Assembly (NCBI GenBank): GCA_039962225.1
Contig: JAMPKV010000008.1
Coordinates: 124,001 to 188,000, forward strand
Length of the DNA stretch: 64,000 bases
DNA from: Microcoleus sp. AS-A8
Lineage (GTDB): Bacteria; Cyanobacteriota; Cyanobacteriia; Cyanobacteriales; Coleofasciculaceae
Reading direction: 5' to 3'
The notes beneath the pieces were generated by a model that was given only the letters and a program-made list of their open reading frames with translations, had not been told where the DNA came from and searched no databases. Both the position numbers and the translations under genes were made by a program. The first letter of the stretch is position 1; every line of letters begins with the position of its first letter. Positions 1 to 9,148 of the stretch are shown here, in pieces.

Positions 1-81
1 TGTGTTTAACCATAAGCTGTCCCGTAGATCAACTTATGGGTAAAGTCGCAGAATATCCAAGTTTTGCAGAACTAGTTATTA

Positions 82-162
82 TGCGGATGGCGAGACTCGA
101 ACTCGCAAGGCAAAGCCACACGCCCCTCAAACGTGCGCGTATACCAATTCCGCCACATCCGC
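82..162 (-). tRNA. tRNA-Leu (anticodon GAG)
   Basis: Read on the minus strand this folds into a class II tRNA. The acceptor stem is GCGGATG/CATCCGC, the D arm begins GCGGAATTGG, and the anticodon stem CACGT/GCGTG closes the loop TTGAGGG with anticodon GAG, which reads CUC and CUU leucine codons. The long variable arm has a GGC/GCC stem, and the T arm is GCGAG-TTCGAGT-CTCGC. The discriminator base is A. The 3' CCA is not encoded and would be added after transcription. The long variable arm and the D-loop sequence are typical of leucine tRNAs. Confidence 0.95.
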
Positions 163-461
163 GTATTGCTGATTATAGCAAAAAGAAAGAAATTTTACTG
201 AAAATATTTTTTTCCTGATTAGTACACCACTAAAGGAGTTAAAGAACATCAATGTAGGCGTTCGGCTGACCTCCCGCTTGGGGATGGATGAATGCTTCGT
301 GAAAAAAAGTGAATATCCCAGCGTCAGGGTCTACGGGTAAACGACCTGACTCACTCATGAGGCTTCGCAACCCTAGCCACAACACAACTTTTCACAAAAA
401 GTACAAATAGGGTGCGCGATCGCCTCTATCCTATCTGATACGGGTATAGCAGCGCTGTTCT
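163..461. other. Intergenic region upstream of accC
   Basis: This stretch of about 300 bases lies between the 5' end of the tRNA-Leu gene and accC, which point away from each other. Promoters for both genes must lie here. An AT-rich run near 175-215 is next to the tRNA gene. I see no convincing coding sequence and no strong hairpin. A HIP1-like GCGATCGC lies at about 416-423. Confidence 0.4.
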
Positions 462-1817
462 ATGCATTTTTCAAAAATTTTGATTGCCAATCGTGGGGAG
501 ATTGCCCTGCGGATTCTCCGAACCTGTGAAGAAATGGGGATTGCCACTGTTGCCGTCCACTCCACCATTGACCGACACGCCCTTCATGTCCAACTCGCCG
601 ATGAAGCCGTTTGCATTGGTGATTCCCCCAGTAGCAAAAGTTATCTCAATATTCCCAACATTATTGCCGCCGCCCTGACACGTAACGCCACGGCGATTCA
701 TCCCGGTTATGGCTTTTTGGCAGAAAATGCTCGCTTTGCCGAAATTTGTGCCGATCATCAAATTTCCTTCATTGGCCCCACCCCAGACGCCATTCGAGCC
801 ATGGGCGATAAATCCACCGCCAAAGAAACGATGATTCGTGCGGGTGTTCCCACCGTGCCAGGAAGTGAGGGACTTCTGATGAGCGAACGAGAAGCCCATG
901 CGATCGCCCAGAAAATTGGCCTGCCCGTGATGATCAAAGCCACGGCGGGAGGAGGGGGACGGGGAATGCGCCTCGTTAGGGAAGAGTGCGACTTAACCAA
1001 ACTCTTCCTTGCCGCCCAGGGAGAAGCTGAAGCCGCCTTTGGCAATCCCGGCGTCTATCTCGAAAAATTTGTCGAACGTCCCCGCCACATCGAATTTCAA
1101 ATCTTAGCTGACAGCTACGGTAACGTAATCCATCTCGGTGAGCGCGACTGCTCCATCCAACGGCGACATCAAAAACTCTTAGAAGAAGCGCCCAGTCCAG
1201 CCCTCACCCCGGAACTGCGGGAAAAGATGGGGATGGCAGCCGTCATGGCGGCAAAGTCGATCAACTATGTGGGTGCGGGTACCGTCGAGTTTCTCTTAGA
1301 TGCCTCAGGTGCCTTCTACTTCATGGAAATGAACACCCGCATCCAAGTTGAGCATCCCGTTACCGAGATGATCACTGGTTTAGACTTGATTGCCGAACAA
1401 ATTCGCATCGCCCAAGGCGAGAGATTACAACTGACCCAAGACCAAGTTGTTCTCAAAGGTCATGCCATTGAATGTCGGATTAATGCCGAAGACCCCGATC
1501 ATAACTTCCGTCCCCAACCCGGACGCATTAGCGGTTACCTGCCACCGGGAGGCCCTGGCGTTCGCATGGATTCCCACGTTTACACCGATTACGAAATCCC
1601 GCCCTACTACGACTCGTTAATTGGCAAGTTAATTGTTTGGGGACCCAACCGTGAGGCAGCCATTCGACGGATGAAACGAGCGCTGCGGGAGTGTGCGGTT
1701 ACGGGAGTGCCAACCACGATTGGTTTCCATCAAAAAATCTTAGAAACACCCGCATTTCTTAAAGGGGAAGTTTATACCAATTTTGTCGAGCAAATGATGA
1801 ACGCTGCCAAGGGTTAA
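462..1817 (+). CDS. accC: Acetyl-CoA carboxylase, biotin carboxylase subunit
   Basis: This protein uses ATP and bicarbonate to carboxylate the biotin on the AccB carrier, the first half of the acetyl-CoA carboxylase reaction that starts fatty-acid synthesis. Its 451 residues match the usual AccC length of about 450. It shows the N-terminal biotin-carboxylase motif ([12 protein letters not shown], near residues 6-20), the ATP-grasp glycine-rich loop ([11 protein letters not shown], about 159-169), the [14 protein letters not shown] motif near 290-303, and a C-terminal domain with AEDP...F.P..G. The ATG at 462 places the conserved N-terminus correctly. accB is not adjacent, which is common in cyanobacteria. 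The start is preceded by a long intergenic stretch, and the downstream gene is on the other strand, so it is probably a single-gene transcript. Confidence 0.97.
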   Translation: MHFSKILIANRGEIALRILRTCEEMGIATVAVHSTIDRHALHVQLADEAVCIGDSPSSKSYLNIPNIIAAALTRNATAIHPGYGFLAENARFAEICADHQISFIGPTPDAIRAMGDKSTAKETMIRAGVPTVPGSEGLLMSEREAHAIAQKIGLPVMIKATAGGGGRGMRLVREECDLTKLFLAAQGEAEAAFGNPGVYLEKFVERPRHIEFQILADSYGNVIHLGERDCSIQRRHQKLLEEAPSPALTPELREKMGMAAVMAAKSINYVGAGTVEFLLDASGAFYFMEMNTRIQVEHPVTEMITGLDLIAEQIRIAQGERLQLTQDQVVLKGHAIECRINAEDPDHNFRPQPGRISGYLPPGGPGVRMDSHVYTDYEIPPYYDSLIGKLIVWGPNREAAIRRMKRALRECAVTGVPTTIGFHQKILETPAFLKGEVYTNFVEQMMNAAKG

Positions 1818-1958
1818 GGGTTAGGGGTAGCCACGGGGAAAGAATGAAGGACGAAGTATAAAGTATTGCCACTGCATCTGGGGCGACGCCTTGCTGTGCG
1901 GGGAATGGGCATGGTGCGCTCACGCTAACATCCTTTATACTTCTATACTTCAAACTTT

Positions 1959-2240
1959 TTAATGCATCATCAGTAGTCCTTGCTGACCCAGCAGAATTTC
2001 CCTAAGTAAACTTAAAATTCCTACCCATATAATGGGCGTAATGTCAACCCCCCCAATGGGAGGTACCATTTTACGCATGGGTACCAAGAAAGGCTCCGTG
2101 GGCCAAGCGACTAAATTAAACGGAAAGCGATTCAGGTCGAGCTGAGGATACCAGGTGAGAATAATCCGAAAGATAAACAAAAAGATCATCAGTCCCAGTA
2201 AGAGACCCAGTATCCAAGGAGCCAGCGTAGAAACAGTCAT
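1959..2240 (-). CDS. YggT family membrane protein
   Basis: A 93-residue protein with two hydrophobic segments, one near the N-terminus (ILGLLLGLMIFLFIFRIILTW) and one near the C-terminus (ITPIIWVGILSLLREILLG). Between them lie the family's conserved RxxLTWYP and PTEPFLxPxRxxxPPxGGxDxxP motifs, which identify YggT/YlmG. Plant and cyanobacterial YlmG proteins have been linked to thylakoid and nucleoid organisation or division, but the biochemical role is unsettled. It is convergent with accC, with a 140-base gap holding only a low-complexity repeat-like stretch. The length and motifs are complete. Confidence 0.9.
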   Translation of the reverse strand: MTVSTLAPWILGLLLGLMIFLFIFRIILTWYPQLDLNRFPFNLVAWPTEPFLVPMRKMVPPIGGVDITPIIWVGILSLLREILLGQQGLLMMH

Positions 2241-2574
2241 GAGTTGTTCAATCCCAAGGTCAAGTCTTCACCCAAACGCAGGCTTACAAACGTTTTGAAG
2301 CCATTTATTTTAATTTTACTCGGTATAACTACATGAATGTTAACGAGGTTTTAAGCGATCTAGAGATTGATAGGGCGAGTTCAGCCGAGCGGGTTTGGGC
2401 AGGATTGAGTCACCTAAACACAGGTCTTATATAAGCCTTTTTCAGCTACCCAGGCACAATTACTTCCTAGATACAGGCCAACATCCTTGTCATACTCGTG
2501 CCGCATTTGACTTCTCAAGCGGCAAACAGACTATTAGAATTAATATGAAGAATATCAAAAAGGGTTGAAATTCT
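2241..2574. other. Intergenic region between yggT and psbX
   Basis: About 330 bases separate the divergent YggT gene and psbX. The AT-rich stretch TATTAGAATTAATATGAAG just upstream of psbX (about 2532-2550) could contain its -10 element. I see no further gene or clear hairpin. Confidence 0.35.
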
Positions 2575-2694
2575 ATGACGCCTTCGTTAGCAAACTTTTT
2601 GTGGAGTCTCGTTTTGGGTGCTGTGATTGTTGTGATTCCTATAACAATTGGCCTAGTCTTTATCAGCCAGAGGGATAAAATCCAGCGTTCCTAA
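2575..2694 (+). CDS. psbX: Photosystem II reaction centre protein PsbX
   Basis: A 39-residue single-pass membrane protein beginning [16 protein letters not shown], with one hydrophobic helix (residues about 8-30) and a short charged C-terminus ending RDKIQRS. Length, N-terminal sequence and helix position match cyanobacterial PsbX, a small subunit at the edge of photosystem II near cytochrome b559 that affects quinone turnover at QB. The start ATG at 2575 gives the exact family length. A strong terminator lies 40 bases downstream, so it is probably transcribed alone. Confidence 0.93.
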   Translation: MTPSLANFLWSLVLGAVIVVIPITIGLVFISQRDKIQRS

Positions 2695-2732
2695 GCAGGA
2701 GCCGTCCGTTCTAAAAAATTTGACTGAAGGGC

Positions 2733-2764
2733 AGGGCAGCAAAAGACTTCGCTGCCCTATTTTG
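2733..2764 (+). terminator. Rho-independent terminator of psbX
   Basis: An 8-base-pair stem AGGGCAGC/GCTGCCCT encloses a 10-base loop (2741-2750) and is followed by ATTTT. It lies 38 bases after the psbX stop codon and is the natural terminator of that short transcript. Confidence 0.85.
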
Positions 2765-3052
2765 CTCTACTCAATTCTTGTCTGCGGCCTAAGGATTTAG
2801 CGCCCACTGTGGCAAAAAGTGAGGGAAGCTTGAGCAAATATCACATTCGCCCACAACAGAGCAAGCTAAACTCAAAAGTCTAGCTAAACTAGGAGCTTAG
2901 GTTTTATTTAGGTCTTATTGAAAAGAACAAGACTTCTAATCATAAAATGCGTTAACCCTACGATTCATCCCCTGTGTGGAAGTACATGGGATAGATTGCT
3001 AGCTTGGTGTAAGGATAACTCGCTACCATAGGACTGACTTAGGAGAGCAGCA

Positions 3053-3877
3053 ATGGTAAATTTTGGGCTGAATTCAGCCAGCATTTTGGGGATTTTTCTG
3101 GCCGTTGCAGGAGCAGCGCTCTACTTCATGCGTTCGGTACGTCCAGAGCTATCACGAGACCAGGATATATTTTTTGCGGCAGTGGGACTCTTGTGCGGCT
3201 TTATTCTCTTATTCCAGGGATGGCGACTCGATCCAATTCTGCAATTTGGTCAGTTTCTCTTGACCGGTACAACCATCTTTTTCGCCTATGAAGCGATTCG
3301 TTTACGGGGCGTTGCGACAAAAGTGGTGAAGGAGAGAACGCCCATTGTGGATGATGATCGACCCGTGAGTAAAGCCTATCGATATGAGCCGGAGACGGAC
3401 TACTACGATCAACTCGAACCGGAGGAAGAGCGATATGTGAAGCGTCGTCTGAGAGGAACGGAAACGGAAGATTCTTATGGGGGTCGAACCGAAGAAGCCC
3501 GTCGTGTAAAAACTCGGACGGACTCGGAAAAAATGGGGCCTACAGATCGTTCGCGCTCACGTCGTCCTCGTCCTAGTGACCGTCCTTCAGAACCCCCTGT
3601 AGAGAGATGGGATGCCCAATTAGATTCGAGAGAAAGTAGTGACTGGGAAGACTCGTCGTCTCGCTCACGTCGTCCTCGTTCCACGAACCGCCCGGAAAAC
3701 CGGGACTCGGAGACGGGTGCTAAACCGAGGAGGCGTCGTCCTCCCCAAGACCGGGGATCGGGTTCACCCTCTAGAGAGGTAGAATCCTCAGCCAAAGGCG
3801 AATATGTCGATTATCAACCCATAGATTCTTCCTCAGAAGAAAGCGATAATTCGGGTTCAGGGCGTTTCGACTATTAA
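3053..3877 (+). CDS. ycf66: Ycf66 family protein
   Basis: A 274-residue membrane protein of the Ycf66 family, which is conserved in cyanobacteria and some plastids; its function is unknown. Three hydrophobic segments fill the first 90 residues (about 9-26, 41-56 and 67-82), with the characteristic RPELSRDQDIFFAAVGLLCG and LTGTTIFFAYEAIRLRG blocks. From about residue 100 the protein turns into a long, highly charged tail rich in Arg, Ser, Pro and Glu, including repeated RSRRPR units near 170-175 and 202-207, likely disordered. A purine-rich AGGAGAG element stands just before the ATG. The next gene begins only four bases after the stop, suggesting co-transcription. Confidence 0.9.
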   Translation: MVNFGLNSASILGIFLAVAGAALYFMRSVRPELSRDQDIFFAAVGLLCGFILLFQGWRLDPILQFGQFLLTGTTIFFAYEAIRLRGVATKVVKERTPIVDDDRPVSKAYRYEPETDYYDQLEPEEERYVKRRLRGTETEDSYGGRTEEARRVKTRTDSEKMGPTDRSRSRRPRPSDRPSEPPVERWDAQLDSRESSDWEDSSSRSRRPRSTNRPENRDSETGAKPRRRRPPQDRGSGSPSREVESSAKGEYVDYQPIDSSSEESDNSGSGRFDY

Positions 3878-3881
3878 GCAG

Positions 3882-4439
3882 ATGAGAAGCTTAGCGACTG
3901 GACTCACCCTCCGCCAGTGGCTGAGTTGGGGTATGGGGTTCAGCGTTGCGGGTATAGTGGCAGCCTGTAGCCCAACCAACAGCTACCAGGAACCTGCTGT
4001 TCTCAACAGCCGTTATACAAATGAGCAACCCGCGTTGAGCGGGAATGGTCAATTTGTGGCGTTTGTTTCTAACCGGGATGGCGATCGCAAAATTGTAATG
4101 TACGACTTGCAAAAACGTTTGTTCGTGGATTTGCCGCGCCTGAATCGACCGGATGCGATCGCAGAAAATCCCAGTCTGAGCCGTACTGGTCGCTATATGG
4201 CCTACATTGCTAGCGACCAAGGCCGCCCAGAAATTGAACTGTATGACCGAGCAACCAAACGCATAGAAACCCTCACAATTGGCTATCGTGGCTGGGTGCG
4301 AAATCCGAGTATTAGCCCTGATGGTCGCTATGTCGTATTTGAAACCAGTCGTCGGGGTCAGTGGGATGTTGAAGTCTTGGATCGGGGGCCAAATATTGAA
4401 TTAGATATCGCCGAGGGCAGCCGCTCATCCCGACGATAA
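3882..4439 (+). CDS. TolB-like beta-propeller lipoprotein
   Basis: A 185-residue protein with an N-terminal signal ending in a lipobox-like VAAC at residues 26-29, so it is probably an envelope lipoprotein. The rest carries TolB/WD40-like propeller repeats with the signature spacing of S..G..V.F.S.R.G...I..YD, seen three times (QFVAFVSNRDGDRKIVMYD, RYMAYIASDQGRPEIELYD, RYVVFETSRRGQWDVEVLD). Only about three blades are present, far fewer than the six of TolB, so it would need to oligomerise or use a partner to close a propeller. The next gene is a paralogue of the same size, and the two look like a tandem duplication. The substrate is unknown. Confidence 0.75.
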   Translation: MRSLATGLTLRQWLSWGMGFSVAGIVAACSPTNSYQEPAVLNSRYTNEQPALSGNGQFVAFVSNRDGDRKIVMYDLQKRLFVDLPRLNRPDAIAENPSLSRTGRYMAYIASDQGRPEIELYDRATKRIETLTIGYRGWVRNPSISPDGRYVVFETSRRGQWDVEVLDRGPNIELDIAEGSRSSRR

Positions 4440-4554
4440 AGGTTAAAACCTGAAGGATGTATGATTTGTGATCCAAGCCGGAGTTTCAGATGCACCCTTC
4501 ATACCACCCAGAAGGCGTTCAGTCTTTTCATACTTCACACTTCATACGTTTTTG

Positions 4555-5079
4555 GTGAATCGTTATTTTTGGCTATCCGTAACCGCCCTGACGAGCTTGT
4601 TAACCAGTTGCACAAGTGCCTCGCGTCTGTTAGATTTTCCGTTCGATCCCGGAGGGCGTAGTTTAAATAGTTTGGCCTCAGAATTAAATCCCCAAGTGTC
4701 AGGGCGATACATCGTTTGTGTCTCGGATCGACGCGGCAGTCCGGATGTTTATCTCTACGATGCGAATACCCAAAGTTTAATCGAACTACCCGGACTCAAT
4801 GCCCTGGATGCGATCGCCTCTCACCCTAGTGTGACTGAAGACGGCAATACCATTGTGTTTGCTGCCATTCGTCAGGGACGTTCCGGAATCTACATTTATA
4901 ACCGAGCTACACTTCAGTTACGGAATCTTACAGAAAATCTTCGAGCCGAAGTGCGTAATCCAACGATCAGTGCTGACGGCAGTACCATTGCTTTTGAATC
5001 GAGCCAGAATGGTCGCTGGGAAATTATGGTGTATGACCGTTCTGGGAAACCCCTGAATTTGCCAACACCCACTCTATAG
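4555..5079 (+). CDS. TolB-like beta-propeller lipoprotein, paralogue
   Basis: This is the tandem paralogue of the preceding gene. I prefer the GTG at 4555 as start because it gives a clean lipoprotein signal (MNRYFWLSVTALTSLLTSC) with a lipobox at LTSC. A longer reading from 4468 adds an unlikely leader. Three TolB-type blades follow (RYIVCVSDRRGSPDVYLYD, NTIVFAAIRQGRSGIYIYN, STIAFESSQNGRWEIMVYD). The closing sequence and the spacing of N-P-S/T-I-S-x-D-G match the upstream copy. It is probably an exported lipoprotein of unknown binding partner, made from the same transcript as the first copy and perhaps ycf66. Confidence 0.75.
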   Translation: MNRYFWLSVTALTSLLTSCTSASRLLDFPFDPGGRSLNSLASELNPQVSGRYIVCVSDRRGSPDVYLYDANTQSLIELPGLNALDAIASHPSVTEDGNTIVFAAIRQGRSGIYIYNRATLQLRNLTENLRAEVRNPTISADGSTIAFESSQNGRWEIMVYDRSGKPLNLPTPTL

Positions 5080-5424
5080 GTTGATTGATCATCCCACGGG
5101 TTTGTGCTAAAGGTTCATTGCTCACTGAACGAAGAGTTCTAATACTCAATCAAGTTGGCTACCTCTTTTTTGGAACAAACCACTCCAGACATAGAGATCG
5201 TACACAAAAAAACCAGAAAAATTAAAAGAGCACAGGGGTTATAGATCGGGCTTTGGGGTGAATTCTAGCGATTACCAATTAGGGTTTGAGAAACTAACCT
5301 TGGACTCCTAGTGTCTTCTTCTCACAAGAAGCTGGGAGAGATCAACGAATTAACTCACGATTCGCTCATCTCTTCCCGGCTCAATATGCTACAAAAGTTC
5401 CACAAGGTTCACCCACATCCACCC

Positions 5425-6873
5425 ATGAGTACCCGACGCCTGCGTATCGCCACACCAGGAATGATTGCTGCCGCAGCGGCTATCGGTGCTACGACCCTAA
5501 CTGTAATCGCTCCTGTTGACTTCCTCAGTCTATCCTTACAGTCAAACCGTGCCTTTGCTCAAGATGTTGACGAGCAAATCAATATTCGAGTGTATCAAAG
5601 GGCAAGCCCAGCCGTCGTTTCCATCGATACCGATGACGGTGCAGGAAGTGGCAGTATTATTAGCCCAGATGGGTTAGTTTTAACCAATGCCCACGTTGTG
5701 GACAATGCACCTACTGTCGAGGTGACGTTAACCGACGGTCGAAAGTTTTTAGCTGATGTTGTTGGTTTTGGCGCGAATGGTCTTGACCTGGCTGTTGTGA
5801 AAATTCGAGGAGCGAACAATTTACCAACGATTACCTTGGCTGGTAGCGCCGTACAAGTGGGTCAGAGGGCATTTGCGATTGGTAATCCCTTTGGTCGATT
5901 TCAGGGAACCTTCACGACGGGGATTGTTAGTCGTATCGATCAAGAACGTGGCTTGATTCAAACCGATGCCGCCATTAATCCCGGTAATTCTGGAGGACCC
6001 CTTCTGAATAGCCAGGGTGAATTGATAGGTGTGAATACGGCAATTTTTACTGATAGTCGTAGGGGTGGCAATATTGGGATTGGTTTTGCGATCGCTCTTG
6101 AGAGAGTACAACCTTTCCTAGCGGCGGTGCGCTCCGGAAGTGCTCCCCGGACAACTCAACGCCAAGGGCCAGACCCTGGTAGGAATGCTCCTCAACCCCT
6201 AGCTCTTAATGGCTCTGTGACTACAGGCTCTCTGGGGCGGGGCAGCAGTGTGTTGCCCGTGGATAATAGCTTCTTTGACCTCTATACCTTTGAAGGGAAT
6301 GCTGGTCAGCGTATCCAACTTGACATGGCCAGCGAAGAAATCGACTCTTATTTAATTTTGATTGATCCCAATGGGAATGAGGTGGCTCAAGACGATGATA
6401 GTGGGGGTGGGTCGAATGCTCGCATCGTCGCCACCTTACCCGTTGATGGTACCTACCTCTTGATGGCAAACTCTTTTGAGGCAGGACAAGCGGGGGCTTA
6501 TCAATTACGCGCTCAGGGGGCGACTGTCTGGAGTCCCAATGCCGCTAGTCAGGAACGTTTCGTCTTACGGCAACAAGGTATTCTTGGCCCTGGTTCGTTT
6601 GTGTTGCCTTCAGATGGCAGTTTGTTCAAAGTCCACACCTTTGAAGGCCGTGCGGGTCAGTCAGTGACAATTAACTTAGCGAGTCCAGATTTTAAAACGT
6701 ATTTGGCACTGCTTGATCCCAGGGGTGAGTCCATTGGCGAAAATGATCAGGTCAACCAGAACGATAATAATTCCAGGCTGACAGTTACCTTGCCCCAGAC
6801 TGGCATTTATCGGGTGATTGTTAATGCTTATGACAAGAGGGGGAGCGGTCGCTACCTTTTGACAATCAGGTAG
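5425..6873 (+). CDS. Secreted trypsin-like serine protease with two PPC domains
   Basis: An HhoA/HtrA-like S1C protease. Counting from the ATG at 5425 it has 482 residues. A signal peptide ends near AFAQD (about 43-47). The catalytic triad is visible as His90 (TNAHVV), Asp121 (GLDLAVVKI) and Ser189 (NPGNSGGPLL). A reading from GTG 5311 adds 38 residues before the signal and is less likely. Unlike classical HtrA there is no PDZ domain. Two prepeptidase C-terminal (PPC) beta-sandwich repeats follow at about 265-363 and 385-481, each with the Y/H-TFEG..GQ....D/NLAS....YL.L.DP.G pattern. It presumably acts in the periplasm or outside the cell on damaged proteins, with PPC domains binding surfaces or substrates. 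The combination is less usual than protease-PDZ. Confidence 0.88.
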   Translation: MSTRRLRIATPGMIAAAAAIGATTLTVIAPVDFLSLSLQSNRAFAQDVDEQINIRVYQRASPAVVSIDTDDGAGSGSIISPDGLVLTNAHVVDNAPTVEVTLTDGRKFLADVVGFGANGLDLAVVKIRGANNLPTITLAGSAVQVGQRAFAIGNPFGRFQGTFTTGIVSRIDQERGLIQTDAAINPGNSGGPLLNSQGELIGVNTAIFTDSRRGGNIGIGFAIALERVQPFLAAVRSGSAPRTTQRQGPDPGRNAPQPLALNGSVTTGSLGRGSSVLPVDNSFFDLYTFEGNAGQRIQLDMASEEIDSYLILIDPNGNEVAQDDDSGGGSNARIVATLPVDGTYLLMANSFEAGQAGAYQLRAQGATVWSPNAASQERFVLRQQGILGPGSFVLPSDGSLFKVHTFEGRAGQSVTINLASPDFKTYLALLDPRGESIGENDQVNQNDNNSRLTVTLPQTGIYRVIVNAYDKRGSGRYLLTIR

Positions 6874-6886
6874 GTGGGAAGGCTGG

Positions 6887-6971
6887 AGGTTGAAGGTTGA
6901 ACGTTGAAGGTTCTCTCCGAGTCTTCTAACCTTCAACCTGTTAACGTGCTCTCTTCGAAGCTCTCTTCGAA
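6887..6971. repeat. Inverted repeat and 12-base tandem repeat between convergent genes
   Basis: Perfect 12-base arms AGGTTGAAGGTT (6887-6898) and AACCTTCAACCT (6928-6939) surround a 29-base loop. They are followed by two tandem copies of GCTCTCTTCGAA (6948-6959 and 6960-6971). The structure lies between the convergent protease and hli genes and could serve as a two-way transcript end, although no T-tract is seen. Confidence 0.5.
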
Positions 6972-7037
6972 GCTCTTGAGCGTCACCTTCAACCCTCCCA
7001 ATAACTTTTAACGTGTTAAGCGAGTAATATTCAACCC

Positions 7038-7229
7038 TCAATCAAGCAGACCTAACCAAGTCAGTAGACCTTGACCTGTGAGCAATTCCAGTATCAATAA
7101 ACCGACAAAGGCAATCATGGCAAACCGACCATTGATTTGCTCAGCGTAGGGTGTCCAACCAAAAGCGGGTTCAGGTTGGTTCAAAGATTCTTTTGAAGAT
7201 TCGGGAGTAGGGGTTATTTCAGAAGTCAT
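7038..7229 (-). CDS. High-light-inducible (CAB-like) protein
   Basis: A 63-residue protein with a charged, proline-rich N-terminus and one membrane helix carrying the chlorophyll-binding motif of the Hlip/SCP family ([24 protein letters not shown]). Hlips bind chlorophyll and carotenoid in thylakoids, quench excess energy and help photosystem II assembly and chlorophyll recycling. Its ATG overlaps the stop of sdhB by four bases (ATGA), so it should be translationally coupled to the succinate dehydrogenase iron-sulfur subunit. An hli gene joined this way to a respiratory gene is notable. Confidence 0.9.
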   Translation of the reverse strand: MTSEITPTPESSKESLNQPEPAFGWTPYAEQINGRFAMIAFVGLLILELLTGQGLLTWLGLLD

Positions 7230-8242
7230 GATTTGGATGCCGCTTCCTCCTTAGATGTTTCTGCCTCAAAATTCTGTACCGATTCAATCAGGGATCGCAC
7301 TTGTTCTGTTCCCTCGGAGCGATCGAACCCTAAGGGGAATTTCCTGCGTGCGATCATCCGTACTCCCAAGGGTCCTAAACTCAGTAAACCCTGAATATCT
7401 CGGAACGAATTGCCAACGACTTGAATGCCAAACATCCGCTCATCGACCCAACCTCCTCGTTTCACTAAATCTATTAGTGTCTTACGGTGACGGATCTGGC
7501 GGCTAGCTTGGTCGTCTTTACGTTCTAGGATTTCCTGTTTAATTTTACCGATTTGATCCATCGGAGCCACCTCCATCGGGCAAACCGCATTACACATTAA
7601 ACAGCGGGTGCAACCCCACACCCCTTTAGTTCCTTCGTTGTATTTTTCCAGGCGACTTTCTTTTTGGGCGTCGCGAGAATCTGCCACCATTCGCTGTGCT
7701 TTAGCTAAGGCATGAGGCCCAACAAAATCTGAGTTAACTTCGCGGGCATTGCATTCCGAATAACAGGCACCACATAGGATACAGTTGCCCATCTGATCTA
7801 AGCGCGATCGCTCTTCAGGGGTCTGCAAAAACTCTCGTTCAGGAATTGCCCTAGCTCCCGTGCTGACGTAGGGATCAACGGCTTCCAAGTTATCCCAGAA
7901 GCTACGCATATCTACGACTAAATCCTTAACCACCGGCATATTACCCATGGGAGCAATCGTAATTTCCGGTATCTCAGATGAGCCGTTTGTTGGTAACCTC
8001 TTTAGTTCAGCGCCTACATTTTCTTTACAAGCCAAAGCCGAGCGACCATTGATTCGCATACTGCAACTGCCACAAATTGTATTGCGACAATTCTTGCGAA
8101 AAGCAAGGCTTCCATCTTGTTCCCACTTGATACGATTCAGACAATCGAGAATCGTATTTCCTTCCTCCACATCCAAGGTATAAGTCTGGAATTCTGGGGA
8201 GGAGTTTTGGGTCTGTCGAAGTATTTTAAAACAAACTTGCAT
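7226..8242 (-). CDS. sdhB: Succinate dehydrogenase/fumarate reductase iron-sulfur subunit
   Basis: This is the electron-transfer subunit that passes electrons from succinate to quinone in the thylakoid or cytoplasmic membrane. From the internal Met at 8242 it has 338 residues; a start at 8281 would add 13 residues of poor quality. The plant-type 2Fe-2S ligands are visible as CRNTICGSC...C. Two ferredoxin-like clusters follow, CxxCGxCxxxC ([11 protein letters not shown]) and [12 protein letters not shown], matching the 4Fe-4S and 3Fe-4S sites of SdhB. A C-terminal extension beyond a typical 250-residue SdhB is common in cyanobacteria. No sdhA lies nearby, which is usual for cyanobacteria. The stop overlaps the start of the downstream hli gene. 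Confidence 0.92.
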   Translation of the reverse strand: MQVCFKILRQTQNSSPEFQTYTLDVEEGNTILDCLNRIKWEQDGSLAFRKNCRNTICGSCSMRINGRSALACKENVGAELKRLPTNGSSEIPEITIAPMGNMPVVKDLVVDMRSFWDNLEAVDPYVSTGARAIPEREFLQTPEERSRLDQMGNCILCGACYSECNAREVNSDFVGPHALAKAQRMVADSRDAQKESRLEKYNEGTKGVWGCTRCLMCNAVCPMEVAPMDQIGKIKQEILERKDDQASRQIRHRKTLIDLVKRGGWVDERMFGIQVVGNSFRDIQGLLSLGPLGVRMIARRKFPLGFDRSEGTEQVRSLIESVQNFEAETSKEEAASKS

Positions 8243-8646
8243 ATTGACAAGCTCTAGATGCTCGAAAAAGCTACAGAACAACTCGGCTGTTCACGAGCCA
8301 TGACAACACGACTCGCAATTATCCGATCTGTCCATCCTTATAATAGCTGGAGATTTTTCGAGCGCTGTCTACAGTTTATGGCATAAGTGGCAACCTCTCA
8401 TACTAAAATGCTTCTATTTTGATCGAACGACCCTAAAAATTGCCCTAGAGAGAATTTTACTCATAGAAGCGTTAATGAGTTGTAGAAAAATCTGCAATTG
8501 CTAAAATGCATGAAGATTAGAAGAAATGATCGAAAAACACTTGTCAATGGAGAGAGATTTAACGATATATTTTTTATAGAGCTTTCATAGCTTGACTGGG
8601 AAATGACCAATACCATCCTGAAATTTGAAGGATATCTTGCAAAAGT
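8243..8646. other. Divergent intergenic region between sdhB and the cyAbrB gene
   Basis: About 400 AT-rich bases separate two divergently transcribed genes and must carry both promoters. I see no additional gene or clear operator. The segment 8461-8640 is especially AT-rich and probably holds the leader of the downstream regulator gene. Confidence 0.35.
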
Positions 8647-9060
8647 ATGACAGAAACCCAAACTGCTCCACTTACAGGGAAAGCCTTGCTTCAAAAAGTA
8701 AAAGAGCTTTCTCACTTGCCCCGGCGAGAAACAGCAAAACGCTGTGGCTATTACACCGTAACTAAAAACGACCAAACCCGCGTCAATTTAACAGATTTTT
8801 ATGATGCGGTGCTTGCGGCTAAGGGTGTTCCTCTTGATCCAGAGGGAACAAAAGATGGTCGTGGTCGGGAGCCGACCTATCGGGTGAGCGTCCATAAAAA
8901 CGGTCAAATTGTGATTGGTGCCACCTATACTCAGGCAATGGGATTAAAGCCGGGTGATGAGTTTGAAATTAAACTGGGCTACAAGCATATCCATCTAAAA
9001 CAGGTGGATGGTGATACAAGCCGGGTTGATGATCAAGAACTGGCAACCGCCGATGTGTAA
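8647..9060 (+). CDS. cyAbrB family transcriptional regulator
   Basis: A 137-residue protein of the cyanobacterial AbrB family. It shows the family's N-terminal block (LTGKALLQKVKELSHLPRRETAKRCGYYT near residues 9-38) and the C-terminal AbrB-type DNA-binding strand region (YRVSVHKNGQIVIGATYTQAMGLKPGDEFEIKLGYKHIHLKQ, about 78-119). cyAbrB1 and cyAbrB2 are global regulators of carbon and nitrogen metabolism, hydrogenase and bidirectional stress genes in cyanobacteria. Which of the two this is cannot be decided from this window alone. It stands alone, divergent from sdhB, with a long AT-rich leader. Confidence 0.88.
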   Translation: MTETQTAPLTGKALLQKVKELSHLPRRETAKRCGYYTVTKNDQTRVNLTDFYDAVLAAKGVPLDPEGTKDGRGREPTYRVSVHKNGQIVIGATYTQAMGLKPGDEFEIKLGYKHIHLKQVDGDTSRVDDQELATADV

Positions 9061-9148
9061 TGGGTAACCCTTAAGGATGGGTTGTGGATTTATCCATCCT
9101 TGTGTACGCTTTCGATCTGTAGCTCCTCACAATTTGCCGATCTCGCCA

